Shown piece by piece: positions 13,575 to 21,233 of a DNA stretch of 24,538 nucleotides. How positions within the stretch are numbered: the first letter of the stretch is position 1; each line of letters opens with the position of its first letter. A program made the translations under genes and the position numbers. The notes below the pieces were generated by a model. The model was not told the origin of the DNA and did no database searches. It saw only the letters and a list, made by a program, of their open reading frames with translations. The stretch comes from an uncultured Actinomycetes bacterium (GTDB lineage: Bacteria; Actinomycetota; Thermoleophilia; Solirubrobacterales; Solirubrobacteraceae): positions 1 through 24,538 of the forward strand of contig CALAQT010000261.1 in assembly GCA_937888775.1 (NCBI GenBank). Direction: 5' to 3'.

Positions 13575-14802
13575 CCGGCAGCGTCTTGTGCTGGTTGGCG
13601 AACGGCGACTCGACATAGGTCGGGGTGCCGGCGATCTCCATGTCGGGGTAGCGCTTGAGCGTCTCCTCGATCATGAGCCGCAGCTCGAGGCGCGCGAGCG
13701 CAGTGCCCAGGCAGAAGTGACGGCCGCCCGCGCCGAACGCCTGGTGCTCGGCGTTGCGCGTGATGTCGAAGCGGTCGGGGTCCTCGTAGCGCGTCTCGTC
13801 GCGGTTGGACGACGAGTACCACATCACCACCTTCTCGCCCTCGCGGATCGTCTGCCCGTGCAGCTCGGTGTCGCGGATCGCGGTCCGGGCGAAATGCGCG
13901 AACGCAGGGAACATACGCAGCGACTCCTCGACGACCGCGGGCACGAGCGAGGGGTCCTCCAGAACCATCTGCCGCTGGTCGGGGTTTTCCATCAGGGCCC
14001 GCATGCCGCTGCAGTAGGTCGCCTTCGTGCTGTCGTTCCCGGCGGCCATCAGCAGGAAGAAGCCCATCACGATCTCGTGGTCCTCGAGCCGCTCGCCGGC
14101 GAGCTCCGCGTGCACGAGCACGCTCGTGAGGTCATCCGTCGGTGACGCGCGCCGTTCGGCGATCAGCTTGCCGCAGCGCTCGAACACCTCCGGTACCTCT
14201 CGCTCCATCACGCTCTGGGCGCCCTCTGGCGTGTTGTCCGGGTCGCCCGCCCCGACGATCACGTTGATCAGGCTTGCCCAGACCTCGTCATCCTCGGGCG
14301 GCAGGCCCATGAAGCTGCCGATCACCCGCGCCACCGCCGGCTGCGCCACGTCGTTGACCAGGTCGCATTCGTCGCGACCCTCGAGCCGGTCGAGCACCTC
14401 GGCCGTGATCGCGCGGATCGCGTCCTCGTGCTCAGCGATCCGCCTGGGGGTGAAGCCACGCTGGAAGAGCGCCTTGATCCGGTCGTGCTTGGGCGGGTCC
14501 ATGCCGATGAACATCGCCTGCTGCAGCTCCACCGGCAGGATCGCGTTCTTCAACGCGATGAACCCGCCGACTTCGGAGGAGAACGTCTGCCAGTCGCGGC
14601 TCACCTCGAACACGTCGTCGGCCGTGGTCACCGACCAGAAGCCATCCTCGTCGGCGTAGTCCGAGATCCCGCTCGACCAGTGGACCGGGCACTCCGAGCG
14701 CAGTCGCCGGAACAGCTCGAGCGGCTGCCCCTCCCGGAAGCGGACGCGATCGGCGACACGCACCTCCTCGAGCGGCGTCTGATCCTCTGTCGTGGTGCTC
14801 AC
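13528..14802 (-). CDS. Cytochrome P450
   Basis: This 424-aa bacterial class I P450 has all core motifs: the I-helix AAGNDST (Gly255, Asp257, Thr259), the K-helix ExxR (Glu293-Arg296 in EESLR), and the heme loop FGAGGRHFCLG with the axial Cys364. MFIGMDPPKHDRIK (97-110) matches the C-helix region, with His106. The sequence style is that of the CYP124/125/142-like actinobacterial group acting on steroids, fatty acids or terpenoids; that assignment is tentative. GTG 14802 has a good ribosome binding site (GGAGGGGA). No ferredoxin or reductase gene is nearby, so electrons must come from a partner elsewhere. The last 16 codons overlap the MFS pseudogene. Confidence 0.95.
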   Translation of the reverse strand: MSTTTEDQTPLEEVRVADRVRFREGQPLELFRRLRSECPVHWSSGISDYADEDGFWSVTTADDVFEVSRDWQTFSSEVGGFIALKNAILPVELQQAMFIGMDPPKHDRIKALFQRGFTPRRIAEHEDAIRAITAEVLDRLEGRDECDLVNDVAQPAVARVIGSFMGLPPEDDEVWASLINVIVGAGDPDNTPEGAQSVMEREVPEVFERCGKLIAERRASPTDDLTSVLVHAELAGERLEDHEIVMGFFLLMAAGNDSTKATYCSGMRALMENPDQRQMVLEDPSLVPAVVEESLRMFPAFAHFARTAIRDTELHGQTIREGEKVVMWYSSSNRDETRYEDPDRFDITRNAEHQAFGAGGRHFCLGTALARLELRLMIEETLKRYPDMEIAGTPTYVESPFANQHKTLPVRLAPPPAAPSGSAG

Positions 14803-14846
14803 GCTATCCCCTCCGGTGGTCGCGCTGCCGTGTCGTGCAGCTGAGC

Positions 14847-15113
14847 CTACTCCAGGTTCTCGAGGATCTCATTCGCCCGCGACCACTGACCCGGCGCCAC
14901 GACGAGGTAGATGTCGCCGCGTCCGAATCGATCCAACGGGTGATCGGCGGTACACGCCGCATCGAGTCCCAGCGCGCGCAGCTGGTCGCGCCAGGCCAGC
15001 GCGGTGCGCTGATCCCCGAACGTGCTCACCGTCTCCCAGCCCTCCACGCGGGGGTCGTCGATGACCACCGGAGGATCCTTGGCCACGCCGGCTCGTGGGC
15101 GACGGAAGCGCAT
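14847..15113 (-). CDS. Small hypothetical protein, possibly DUF2007/SPOR-like
   Basis: This is an 88-aa protein. After a basic start it has a compact alpha/beta pattern (GWETVSTFGDQRTALAWRDQ, LRALGLDAACTADH, DIYLVVAPGQWSRANEIL). This fits a ferredoxin-like fold of the kind found in DUF2007 signal-type proteins, where two beta-alpha-beta units pack together. There is no signal peptide. It starts upstream of the P450 on the same strand, with 44 bp between them, so co-transcription is possible. The start is uncertain because no ribosome binding site is seen before 15113. The family assignment is a guess. Confidence 0.55.
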   Translation of the reverse strand: MRFRRPRAGVAKDPPVVIDDPRVEGWETVSTFGDQRTALAWRDQLRALGLDAACTADHPLDRFGRGDIYLVVAPGQWSRANEILENLE

Positions 15114-15225
15114 CGGCGTGTCAGCCGGCCATCCCCGGCCGAATCCGCGAGATGACCTCGACGCGCATGCCGACGAGCGTAGCTCGACCGCCGTGGAAGG
15201 CGGTGCGTGCCTCGAGGCTGGCCGC

Positions 15226-15358
15226 TAGGCTCGCGCTCGTGGATGACGCGCAGCTGGCGACTCGCTTCGGGGCCATCGAGCAGCAGCTGGGGCTGATCTC
15301 CCAGCACCTCGGCATCGACTGCCCTCCTTTCGCAAGCGACGGTCTCGTCGCCCTCTAG
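15226..15358 (+). CDS. Very small protein (39 aa) with leaderless start
   Basis: The coding part is 15239-15358. GTG 15239 follows TAGGCT (15226-15231) by 7 nt, the leaderless layout. The peptide begins (M)DDAQLATRFGAIEQQLGL, followed by a helix end and HLGIDCPPF. This looks like the short N-terminal helix seen in some actinobacterial proteins that continue into an L7/L12 C-terminal-like domain; here it stops after 39 codons. It may be a complete micro-protein or a truncated gene. Confidence 0.4.
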
Positions 15359-15400
15359 GGGCGGCACGCCCGTCGCGGGAGCGCCAGGCCGGCGCGTGAC

Positions 15401-15777
15401 TCAGGCGCGCTCGACGATCATCAGCGTGTTCACGTCGTGGTCGCGGAAGAAGAACAGCGTCGGCACGGTGCCGTCTCCGCCCATGATCTCCGTGTCCAGT
15501 CCACGCCCTTCGCCTTGAGGTCCGCGTGCAGGCCGCGAGCGTCGGGCGTCTCAAGCGCGATGCCCGTCATGCGGCCTGTCTGGTACTCGCCGCGCGGGGG
15601 GACGAGCGCCAATGCCGTCCCGCCGCCCGGCGGCGCGACCTCGACCCAGCGTTCGCCGTCGCCGAAGGGCACGTCGGCGGCCAGCTTGAAGCCGAGCTCG
15701 CTCGTGTAGAAGGCGATCGCAGCGTCCTGGTCGGCCACCGGAACCATGACCCTGCCCACGCTCGTGATGCCAGACAT
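15401..15777 (-). pseudogene. VOC/glyoxalase-family protein, one frameshift
   Basis: This is a 125-residue glyoxalase/bleomycin-resistance/dioxygenase fold protein once one base is restored. ATG 15777 has AAAGGA 8 nt upstream. The first part (VGRVMVPVADQDAAIAFYTS, ELGFKLAADVPFGDGERWVE, GIALETPDARGLHADLKAKG) is a normal VOC half. After Val-Asp at about 15499 the frame slips. In the next frame the expected end appears (GGDGTVPTLFFFRDHDVNTL, then MIVERA) with a stop at 15401-15403. The length is 377 nt, one short of a whole number of codons, so a single base is missing near 15494-15500. No homopolymer is there, which makes a real mutation somewhat more likely. Substrate unknown. Confidence 0.8.
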
Positions 15778-15853
15778 GCATTCTGTCCTTTCGAGGGTGC
15801 CGGCAAGTCTATGCAGGGCCGCGAGGAGCGCGCCGGGTGAGCCGGGCGCGACG

Positions 15854-16022
15854 CTATTTGCGGCGGGGCTTCACGGGCACGGCGGGGTAGCGCTTGCGCT
15901 CGTCCGCGGTCATCGAGCGGATCTTGAGCGAGCCTTCCTTGACCTGCCGTTGGACGTCCTCGAGCTTCACGCGACGCCGCTCTGCTGCTCGATCTGCCTG
16001 AGTGAGCACACATGCAAGGCTA
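15854..16022 (-). CDS. Small basic protein (51 aa) with leaderless start
   Basis: The coding part is 15854-16009. GTG 16009 has TAGCCT (16017-16022) 7 nt upstream and no ribosome binding site. The peptide is highly charged and helical (QADRAAERRRVKLEDVQRQV, then KEGSLKIRSMTADERKRY) and ends PVKPRRK. Codon-position GC pattern and the heptad-like spacing suggest a real product, perhaps a nucleic-acid or ribosome-associated peptide. An inner GTG (15970) would give 38 residues. Confidence 0.45.
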
Positions 16023-16190
16023 GCGCGGCGGAGGGCTGTTGCCGGAGTGCTGGCGCCACCACAGCCGCTTGCCGCGGCTCTCAGCGCTGGCGCGCGGCCG
16101 CGCCCGAGGGCGAACGGCGACGGCAGGCCTGACGGGCTCGCCGGGCTGGAAGGTCCCGCGGCCCCTCTCCCGCAAGCCGAGCAACTGGCG

Positions 16191-16259
16191 TCAACCCAAC
16201 TGCTCGACCACCTCGTAGGCGCCGGGCTTCAGACGGCGGGCGGTCAGCGTGCAGATCAT
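16191..16259 (-). pseudogene. 22-codon 5' stub of an ABM-like small protein
   Basis: A clear ribosome binding site (AGGAGAG) precedes ATG 16259. The start MICTLTARRLKPGAYE matches the opening of small actinobacterial proteins of the antibiotic-biosynthesis-monooxygenase-like fold, normally about 100 residues. Here the frame stops after 22 codons. The following bases (16010-16190 on the + strand) contain nothing I can join to it. The 166 bp between this stub and the rhodanese-like gene also show no gene. Confidence 0.45.
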
Positions 16260-16425
16260 CGCTCTCTCTCTCCTGACTGTGTGGATGATCGACCCGGCCC
16301 GCCGTTTCCCACGGACGGAAGGGTCGCGAAGGGCCTCGAAGCCGTCCGGGGATGGCCGGCGCGGGGCTGCGGCCGTGCAGGTCGCATTCCCCGTTGGGCA
16401 GGCAGCGAGTTCGAGGCGGAGCGTC

Positions 16426-16995
16426 TCAGCTTTCGATCGGGGTGCCCTCCGTCTTCCCCCACTCCGCCCACGAGGCGTAGTACATGCTGACATGCCGGTA
16501 CCCGAGCAGGTATCTCATGGCAAACCACGCCTGGCTCGCCCGGTTTCCGATCGTGCGGTACGTGATCACCCTCTGCTCCCGCGTCACGTCCGCGCGCTCC
16601 AGCGCGCGGCGCATCTCCTCGATCTCCCGGAACGTGTCGTCCTCTGTGCGGAGCAGGTCGATCGGGACACTGATCGCACCCGGGACGCGACCGGCGCGCC
16701 CCGCGTCCGCGGTTGCGCCCGAGGGCCAGAATCGCTCGCCGTCGTACTCCAGCGGAGAGCGAACGTCGAGCAGGGCGATCGCGGGGTCCGCGACGTAGTC
16801 GCCGTCACGCAGGTCGGAGTAGGCGCTCCAGAAGACAGCGCCGGGGATGTGACCCGCGTCGTAGGCGGCGCGACTCACGTCGAGCTCTACCAGCCGCACG
16901 TTCGCGTCGCTCCGGTGGGCGGCGATCCATGCTGGATCGACGATCGGACTCGACTCGTTCGAACCGTCGGCGTGCCACCCAGTAGCCCCTGCCAT
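16426..16995 (-). CDS. Rhodanese-like protein lacking part of domain 1 and the catalytic Cys
   Basis: Thiosulfate/mercaptopyruvate sulfurtransferases have two rhodanese domains and about 280 residues. Here there are 189. The first domain starts normally (IVDPAWIAAHR, then VELDVSRAAYDAGHIPGAVF) but after DLRDGDY it jumps, in frame, to the second domain (ALLDVRSPLEYDGERFWPSG), a loss of about 85 residues at 16792-16797. The second domain is complete, but the active-site loop reads ITYRTIGNRAS: Arg147 stands where the sulfur-carrying Cys is expected (CGC for TGC). Sulfur transfer should be impossible. ATG 16995 has a G-rich site 6 nt upstream; ATG 17034 is an alternative. The open frame suggests either recent decay or a kept non-catalytic role. 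Confidence 0.85.
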   Translation of the reverse strand: MAGATGWHADGSNESSPIVDPAWIAAHRSDANVRLVELDVSRAAYDAGHIPGAVFWSAYSDLRDGDYVADPAIALLDVRSPLEYDGERFWPSGATADAGRAGRVPGAISVPIDLLRTEDDTFREIEEMRRALERADVTREQRVITYRTIGNRASQAWFAMRYLLGYRHVSMYYASWAEWGKTEGTPIES

Positions 16996-17101
16996 TCCCA
17001 ACCCCCACCGGCTTGATGTCAGGTGTTTCGACATTACCGCCTGTTACCCGCGTGGGCAACCCCACCTGCCCGCGCTTGCGCCGCCCCGCGGTGTCCGAGG
17101 G

Positions 17102-18697
17102 TTATCGGCGCGTGAGTGTGACGGCCTTCGCGCTCACTACCGGCATTCCGCCCTTGAGGCCCTTGTGCGGGACGCGCATGAACACCGTGATGTAGACGGT
17201 GAGCTTCTTGCGCTTGCCGATCATGCGCTTGAGCTGTGCGCGGCTGAAGTGGAGCGTGACCGAGTAGGACCCCGCGGCGACGTGACTGCGCACCGAGCGG
17301 GCGAGCACGGTGACGTGCTTGACGCGCTTGCCCGCCCGCTTGTGCGGGATCTTGCGCTTATGACGGACGGCGCTCGCGCGGGCGCTGAAGCCCTGGGCGG
17401 CCGTTGAGGCCCTCGCGTCTTCCGCGCCGGACGGATGCCCGTGCAGGACTTCGTAGACTTTCTCCGCGTAGATTCCCAGAAAGTCCAGCTCGGAGCTGAG
17501 CGCTCGACCTTCGGCTTCCTGACCCGGGTAGCCTGAGTGTTCGAGTTCGCTGGCGCGAGCGTTGAGTGAGGCAAACCGCTTGTCCACTTCTTCGTCGTAC
17601 TCTTTGATGCTTTCAGCTTCCACCACGAGACTGATCGCGGTCTGCAGTTCGTCGAGCTTGCCGGCGTCTTTCTTTCCGATGCCTTCGGGGTTGACTTCGG
17701 GGACGTCTATTTTGTTCAGCTTTTCGTACTGCTCTTTGCTCACCTGATCCTTGTCTTCCGCGGACGTCGCAACCGTGGTCCCGTCGGCCGGGACCGTGGT
17801 GTTGACGGTCACGGAGTTCGGGACTTCATTGGCGAACGGCGGCGGCGAGGGCGTGTCGGTGATCGGCGGAGCGTCGGTCATCGCGAACTGCGTGATGCCC
17901 CTGCTGGGCGCGAAGTGCGCGTCGCCGCTGTAGCTGGCGGTGATCGACGGCAGGTTGCTGTTTGGCGGCAGGAAGGTGACGGAGCAGAACGGGATCGACG
18001 GGGCGTCCGCGGAGGCCCGCAGCGTGCATTCGTGCCCCGCGGTGAAGGCACCCGCGCCGCTGCTCGTGAACCCGACGGTGCCCGTGGGAATCGCGCTCGG
18101 CGGGTTTGCCGCGTCGGCGACCTGCGCCGTGCACGTATCGACTCCCGAGGCGACGTCGAAATAGCAGCTGACGCTCGTAGCCGACGGGCTCGATCCGGTC
18201 GGCGGGGGTTTCGGAGCGGTCGTCGTGGGCGTCGTGGTCGTAGGGGTCGTCGTCGTGCCGGCGCGGTAGAGCGATATCGCACCGACGCCTCCGCCACTGG
18301 CGGTGTAAGTGCCGTTGAGCGTGTTGCTGTCCGCGCTCACCGTTCCAGTCATGTGCGATTCGTAGGAGATGTTCGTGTAGACGAAGGTGATCGTGACGTT
18401 GTCGCCGGAGACCGTGCCCGTGAGGTTCCACGTGGAACCGCCACCTGAGCCGGTGCCCGAGAATTCACCGGAGCTGAAGTTCTCCGCGGTGATGATGTTC
18501 GTACCCGGGTAGTTGGACCCGCTGGGGGGGCACGTGTTCCCCGGTGCTCCCGGGCAGGCGTAGTCGGTGAACGTGCCGCGCAGGTCGTGCGTGGTGCTGC
18601 CCTGGGCCGTCCCCCAGGCCGCCGCGAAGCCCAGCGCTGCGACGAGGAGCGTTACCAGCAGCCGACGTGTTGGCAGCGAGCGCAACAAGATGCTCAC
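17102..18697 (-). CDS. Large secreted protein with Ig-like and helical domains
   Basis: About 531 aa, exported by a Sec signal (TRRLLVTLLVAALGFAAAWG). The N-terminal domain is a Gly/Thr-rich beta domain (FTDYACPGAPGNTCPPSG, then STWNLTGTVSGDNVTITFVY), followed by a Thr-Pro linker (TTTTPTTTTPTTTAP). A bacterial Ig-like (Big_3_5 type) domain has Cys pairs (SVSCYFDVASGVDTCTAQVA, FTAGHECTL, ITASYSGDAHF). A charged helical region follows (KEQYEKLNKIDVPEVNPEGI, then SIKEYDEEVDKRFASLNARA). The C-terminus is a basic beta domain (HVAAGSYSVTLHFSRAQLKR). The helical region uses AT-rich codons (AAA, ATA, GAA) unlike the rest. GTG 18697 is chosen for a normal signal length; GTG 18715 is possible. Function unknown; cell-surface adhesion or structure is plausible. 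Confidence 0.8.
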   Translation of the reverse strand: MSILLRSLPTRRLLVTLLVAALGFAAAWGTAQGSTTHDLRGTFTDYACPGAPGNTCPPSGSNYPGTNIITAENFSSGEFSGTGSGGGSTWNLTGTVSGDNVTITFVYTNISYESHMTGTVSADSNTLNGTYTASGGGVGAISLYRAGTTTTPTTTTPTTTAPKPPPTGSSPSATSVSCYFDVASGVDTCTAQVADAANPPSAIPTGTVGFTSSGAGAFTAGHECTLRASADAPSIPFCSVTFLPPNSNLPSITASYSGDAHFAPSRGITQFAMTDAPPITDTPSPPPFANEVPNSVTVNTTVPADGTTVATSAEDKDQVSKEQYEKLNKIDVPEVNPEGIGKKDAGKLDELQTAISLVVEAESIKEYDEEVDKRFASLNARASELEHSGYPGQEAEGRALSSELDFLGIYAEKVYEVLHGHPSGAEDARASTAAQGFSARASAVRHKRKIPHKRAGKRVKHVTVLARSVRSHVAAGSYSVTLHFSRAQLKRMIGKRKKLTVYITVFMRVPHKGLKGGMPVVSAKAVTLTRR

Positions 18698-18780
18698 CCT
18701 GTTCCCACGCTCCACCGGATGTCAACGGGCACTACGCGCAAGCGACGTAGCGCCTCGTTCGGGGTCGCTCCGGTCGCTCC

Positions 18781-20205
18781 TCACGCTTCGGAGAACGCCG
18801 TGCCCTCCCCCGAGCCGGTCGACGGCCTGCGGCGCACGACCACGCAGGCGATCACGGTGGTGGCCGCACCGAGCGCGAGCGCGATGTAGGGGAACTCGCT
18901 GTAGGGCGCGGGTTGCCCCGGCTTGCACAGCTCCACGAACGGGACGATCAGGGTCAGGACCCCGAGGAGTGGCATCGCGACGTGGCGCAGCGGGGAGAAC
19001 GAGGGCCGGTGGCGGCGCCACATGAAGACCGGCAACGCGAGCGTCGTCAGGAAGTACACGAACAGGATCACGATCGTGCCCATCGTCGAGCACTCCGCAT
19101 ACAGGCCCACGGGATTCGTCGATCCGGTGGCCAGGCCGAGGAGATGCCAGACCCACCAGATCGCGATGATCCCGAGTCCACCGGCCGCCATGCCGAGCAG
19201 GGCGTTCGCCGGGGTGTCGGCCGGCGGGCGCACATGTCCGAGCCACGACGGGAGCAGCCCCGATCGGCCGCCGTCGAAGAGCATGCGCGCCTGGGAGTTC
19301 ACGCCTGCGATCAGGGTCGCGAGCACCGAGACGGTGCCGGCGACCCAGGCCAGGACGGCTGCTGCGCCGAGATAGCGGTCGGCCACGGTGAGGAACGGGA
19401 CCGATGAGCGGCCGATCGAGGACACATCGTAGTGGAAGCCCGTGACGGTGGCGTAGGCGAAGAACACGAACAGCGCGGCGGCGATCGCGATCGAGGTGTA
19501 GAGGGCCCTCGGAACGGTGCGCCTCGGGTTGCGGCACTCCTCCGCGAGCGCGGGGCCGTTCTCCCACCCGATGAACATGTAGAGCGCGAGGGGAAAGCCC
19601 GCCGAGAGGCCGGCCAGCCCCCCGGTGAGGTGCGACCAGGAGAACGGGATCGCCGAGAGATGGGCGCGCTGGTCGATGAGGACGACGACGCAGACCAGCA
19701 GCATGATCGCCACCTGCACCACCACGGCCAGCCCCACCGCCGTGGTCGAGAGCCTGACGCCGCGCACGGTCAGCCAGACGGCGCCGGCGGTCATCACGAG
19801 GCTCAGCGGCTCCCAGGCGGGGTGCCACGAGGTGTAGTGGGCGAGCGTCATCGCCACCATGCCGCCCGACATCGTGAAGACCCCCGCGATGGCCACCGTG
19901 TATCCCACCGCGACGAGCAGGGCGGTGGCGACACCGGCCCTCGCACCCAGCGAGGTCTCCACGTAGGTGATGAAGCTTCCCGCCGAGGGCTCCGCCCTCG
20001 TGAACTCGGCCACCGCGAAGGCGAGCAGGACGACGGCCACACCCGCCGCGAGGATCGTCAGCGGCGCCGCCACGCCCGCGGTGACCGCGATCACGCCGAA
20101 GGCGAAGTAGAAGTCGATCCCCGGCCCGATGTTCGCGACCGTCGAGGCCGTCACGTCCGCCGTGCCCAGCTGCCCGGCCCGCAGGCCCTCCGGGTGCCCG
20201 CTCAC
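18781..20205 (-). CDS. APC-superfamily amino-acid permease
   Basis: This 474-aa integral membrane protein has 12 or more hydrophobic helices. It carries the APC signature in helix 1 (TVANIGPGIDFYFAFGV), the GSFITYVETSLG segment of helix 3, and the conserved loop FIGWENGPALAEECRNPRRT that follows helix 6. It should import amino acids or related amines by proton or sodium symport, or by exchange. The substrate is not readable from sequence. GTG 20205 has GGGAG about 8 nt upstream. The small gene just upstream on the same strand ends 37 bp before it, so the two are probably co-transcribed. It is divergent from the P-II/ammonium transporter operon, which suggests a shared nitrogen theme. Confidence 0.93.
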   Translation of the reverse strand: MSGHPEGLRAGQLGTADVTASTVANIGPGIDFYFAFGVIAVTAGVAAPLTILAAGVAVVLLAFAVAEFTRAEPSAGSFITYVETSLGARAGVATALLVAVGYTVAIAGVFTMSGGMVAMTLAHYTSWHPAWEPLSLVMTAGAVWLTVRGVRLSTTAVGLAVVVQVAIMLLVCVVVLIDQRAHLSAIPFSWSHLTGGLAGLSAGFPLALYMFIGWENGPALAEECRNPRRTVPRALYTSIAIAAALFVFFAYATVTGFHYDVSSIGRSSVPFLTVADRYLGAAAVLAWVAGTVSVLATLIAGVNSQARMLFDGGRSGLLPSWLGHVRPPADTPANALLGMAAGGLGIIAIWWVWHLLGLATGSTNPVGLYAECSTMGTIVILFVYFLTTLALPVFMWRRHRPSFSPLRHVAMPLLGVLTLIVPFVELCKPGQPAPYSEFPYIALALGAATTVIACVVVRRRPSTGSGEGTAFSEA

Positions 20206-20242
20206 CGCGGCAGCTCCCAGCGGCCCATCGTCTCGCCGGCGC

Positions 20243-20614
20243 TCACTCGCCGGCCTCGGCGAGGACGTCGCGCAGTATCTCCAGGCGCGCCTCGACGTAC
20301 TCGCCGAGGTGATCGCGGTCGTCCCTCGTGGGATCGGTCGCCGCGAACGGCGGAGCGACCGCGAACGCCGCCGCCGCCTGCGCGTGGCCCGAGCTGCCGA
20401 GGCCGTCGTGGAGCCCGTGCGCCCACTTCGCCACCGACCCCGTCAGCTCGACGAGCGCCATGCGGGCGCCGAACCGTTCGAGGCCGCGGTTCTCAGCGTG
20501 GAGATCCCCGCCGCGCCGCGCGATCGCCCTGAGTGCCAGCCCGCCCCACGCCCGTTCGCGCTCGAGCCAGGCCCTCAGCTCAGGGCTCATCCGGGGGTTG
20601 GGCGGGGTTGCCAC
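20243..20614 (-). CDS. Hypothetical helical protein upstream of the permease
   Basis: This 123-aa, mostly helical soluble protein (ELRAWLERERAWGGLALRAI, then RMALVELTGSVAKWAHGLHD) has a charged C-terminus (DHLGEYVEARLEILRDVLAE). I do not recognise the family. It is the likely first gene of an operon with the permease. The start is uncertain: GTG 20614 or ATG 20590, and neither has a clear ribosome binding site or -10 hexamer. No signal peptide or membrane segment is present. Confidence 0.6.
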   Translation of the reverse strand: MATPPNPRMSPELRAWLERERAWGGLALRAIARRGGDLHAENRGLERFGARMALVELTGSVAKWAHGLHDGLGSSGHAQAAAAFAVAPPFAATDPTRDDRDHLGEYVEARLEILRDVLAEAGE

Positions 20615-20879
20615 GAACCGAGCGCCGCGGCCACGTCAGGGCCGTCGCGGCGCGTTGGGAACGATGTCGGATTCCGAGCGCATCCCGGGGCACCATAGAT
20701 CACGGCAGGGCCGCCGCCGCGGGCGCTGCCGCCGTGGGCGGGCCACCGCCGGACCGCCCGGCGAGGGGTGGCGCAGCGCCGTGATACGGTGCCGCTCGCA
20801 TCGGCTGGCCCCGCATGAGGCGGCGGCTCGTCGTGGCCGGGGGCGAGGGGTCCCGGGCCTCCATAGGAGGGGGTGGACG
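20615..20879. other. Divergent intergenic region between the permease and P-II operons
   Basis: 265 bp that must hold both promoters. I see no supported gene and no clear TANNNT element at leaderless distance. AGGAGG (20865-20870) at the right end is the P-II ribosome binding site, 9 nt before its TTG start. Confidence 0.4.
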
Positions 20880-21233
20880 TTGAAGCTCGTCATCGGCATC
20901 GTTCGGGCCGAGAAGGCCAACGAGGTGCTCGAGGCCCTCTACCGCGCGGACGTCACCGGCATCTCGCTGAGCCGCGTGCAGGGGCACGGGGGGGAGCTCG
21001 ACCGGGTGGAGACCTATCGCGGCACGACCGTCAAGATGGAGCTCACCGACAAGGTCCGCTTCGAGATCGCGGTCTCCGAGGAGTTCGTCAAGCCGACGGT
21101 TGACGCGCTGTGCGAGGGAGCCAGGACCGGCGAGGTCGGTGACGGCAAGATCTTCGTCGTTCCGCTCGAGCAGGTCATCCGCATCCGCACCGGCGAGAGC
21201 GACCAGGCGGCCGTGACGCCGGTGGATCCGTGA
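20880..21233 (+). CDS. P-II family nitrogen regulatory protein
   Basis: This 117-aa P-II trimer protein senses ATP/ADP and 2-oxoglutarate and usually gates the ammonium transporter encoded next to it. The TTG start at 20880 has AGGAGG 9 nt upstream and gives the normal P-II N-terminus (MKLVIGIVRAEKANEVLEAL). The T-loop reads GHGGELDRVETYRGTTVKME: Tyr46-Arg47-Gly48 are kept, but position 51, the uridylylated or adenylylated Tyr of many P-II proteins, is Val, and position 39 is Glu instead of Gln. The B and C loops are normal (TGEVGDGKIFV, then IRIRTGE). The gene overlaps the transporter gene by 4 bp (GTGA), so the two are translationally coupled. Covalent control at Tyr51 is excluded; ligand-only control is likely. 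Confidence 0.95.
   Translation: MKLVIGIVRAEKANEVLEALYRADVTGISLSRVQGHGGELDRVETYRGTTVKMELTDKVRFEIAVSEEFVKPTVDALCEGARTGEVGDGKIFVVPLEQVIRIRTGESDQAAVTPVDP

Noticed and set aside
16002..16490. Plus-strand frame between the small basic protein and the rhodanese
   Set aside because: No domain, no plausible start signal, and it crosses minus-strand genes.
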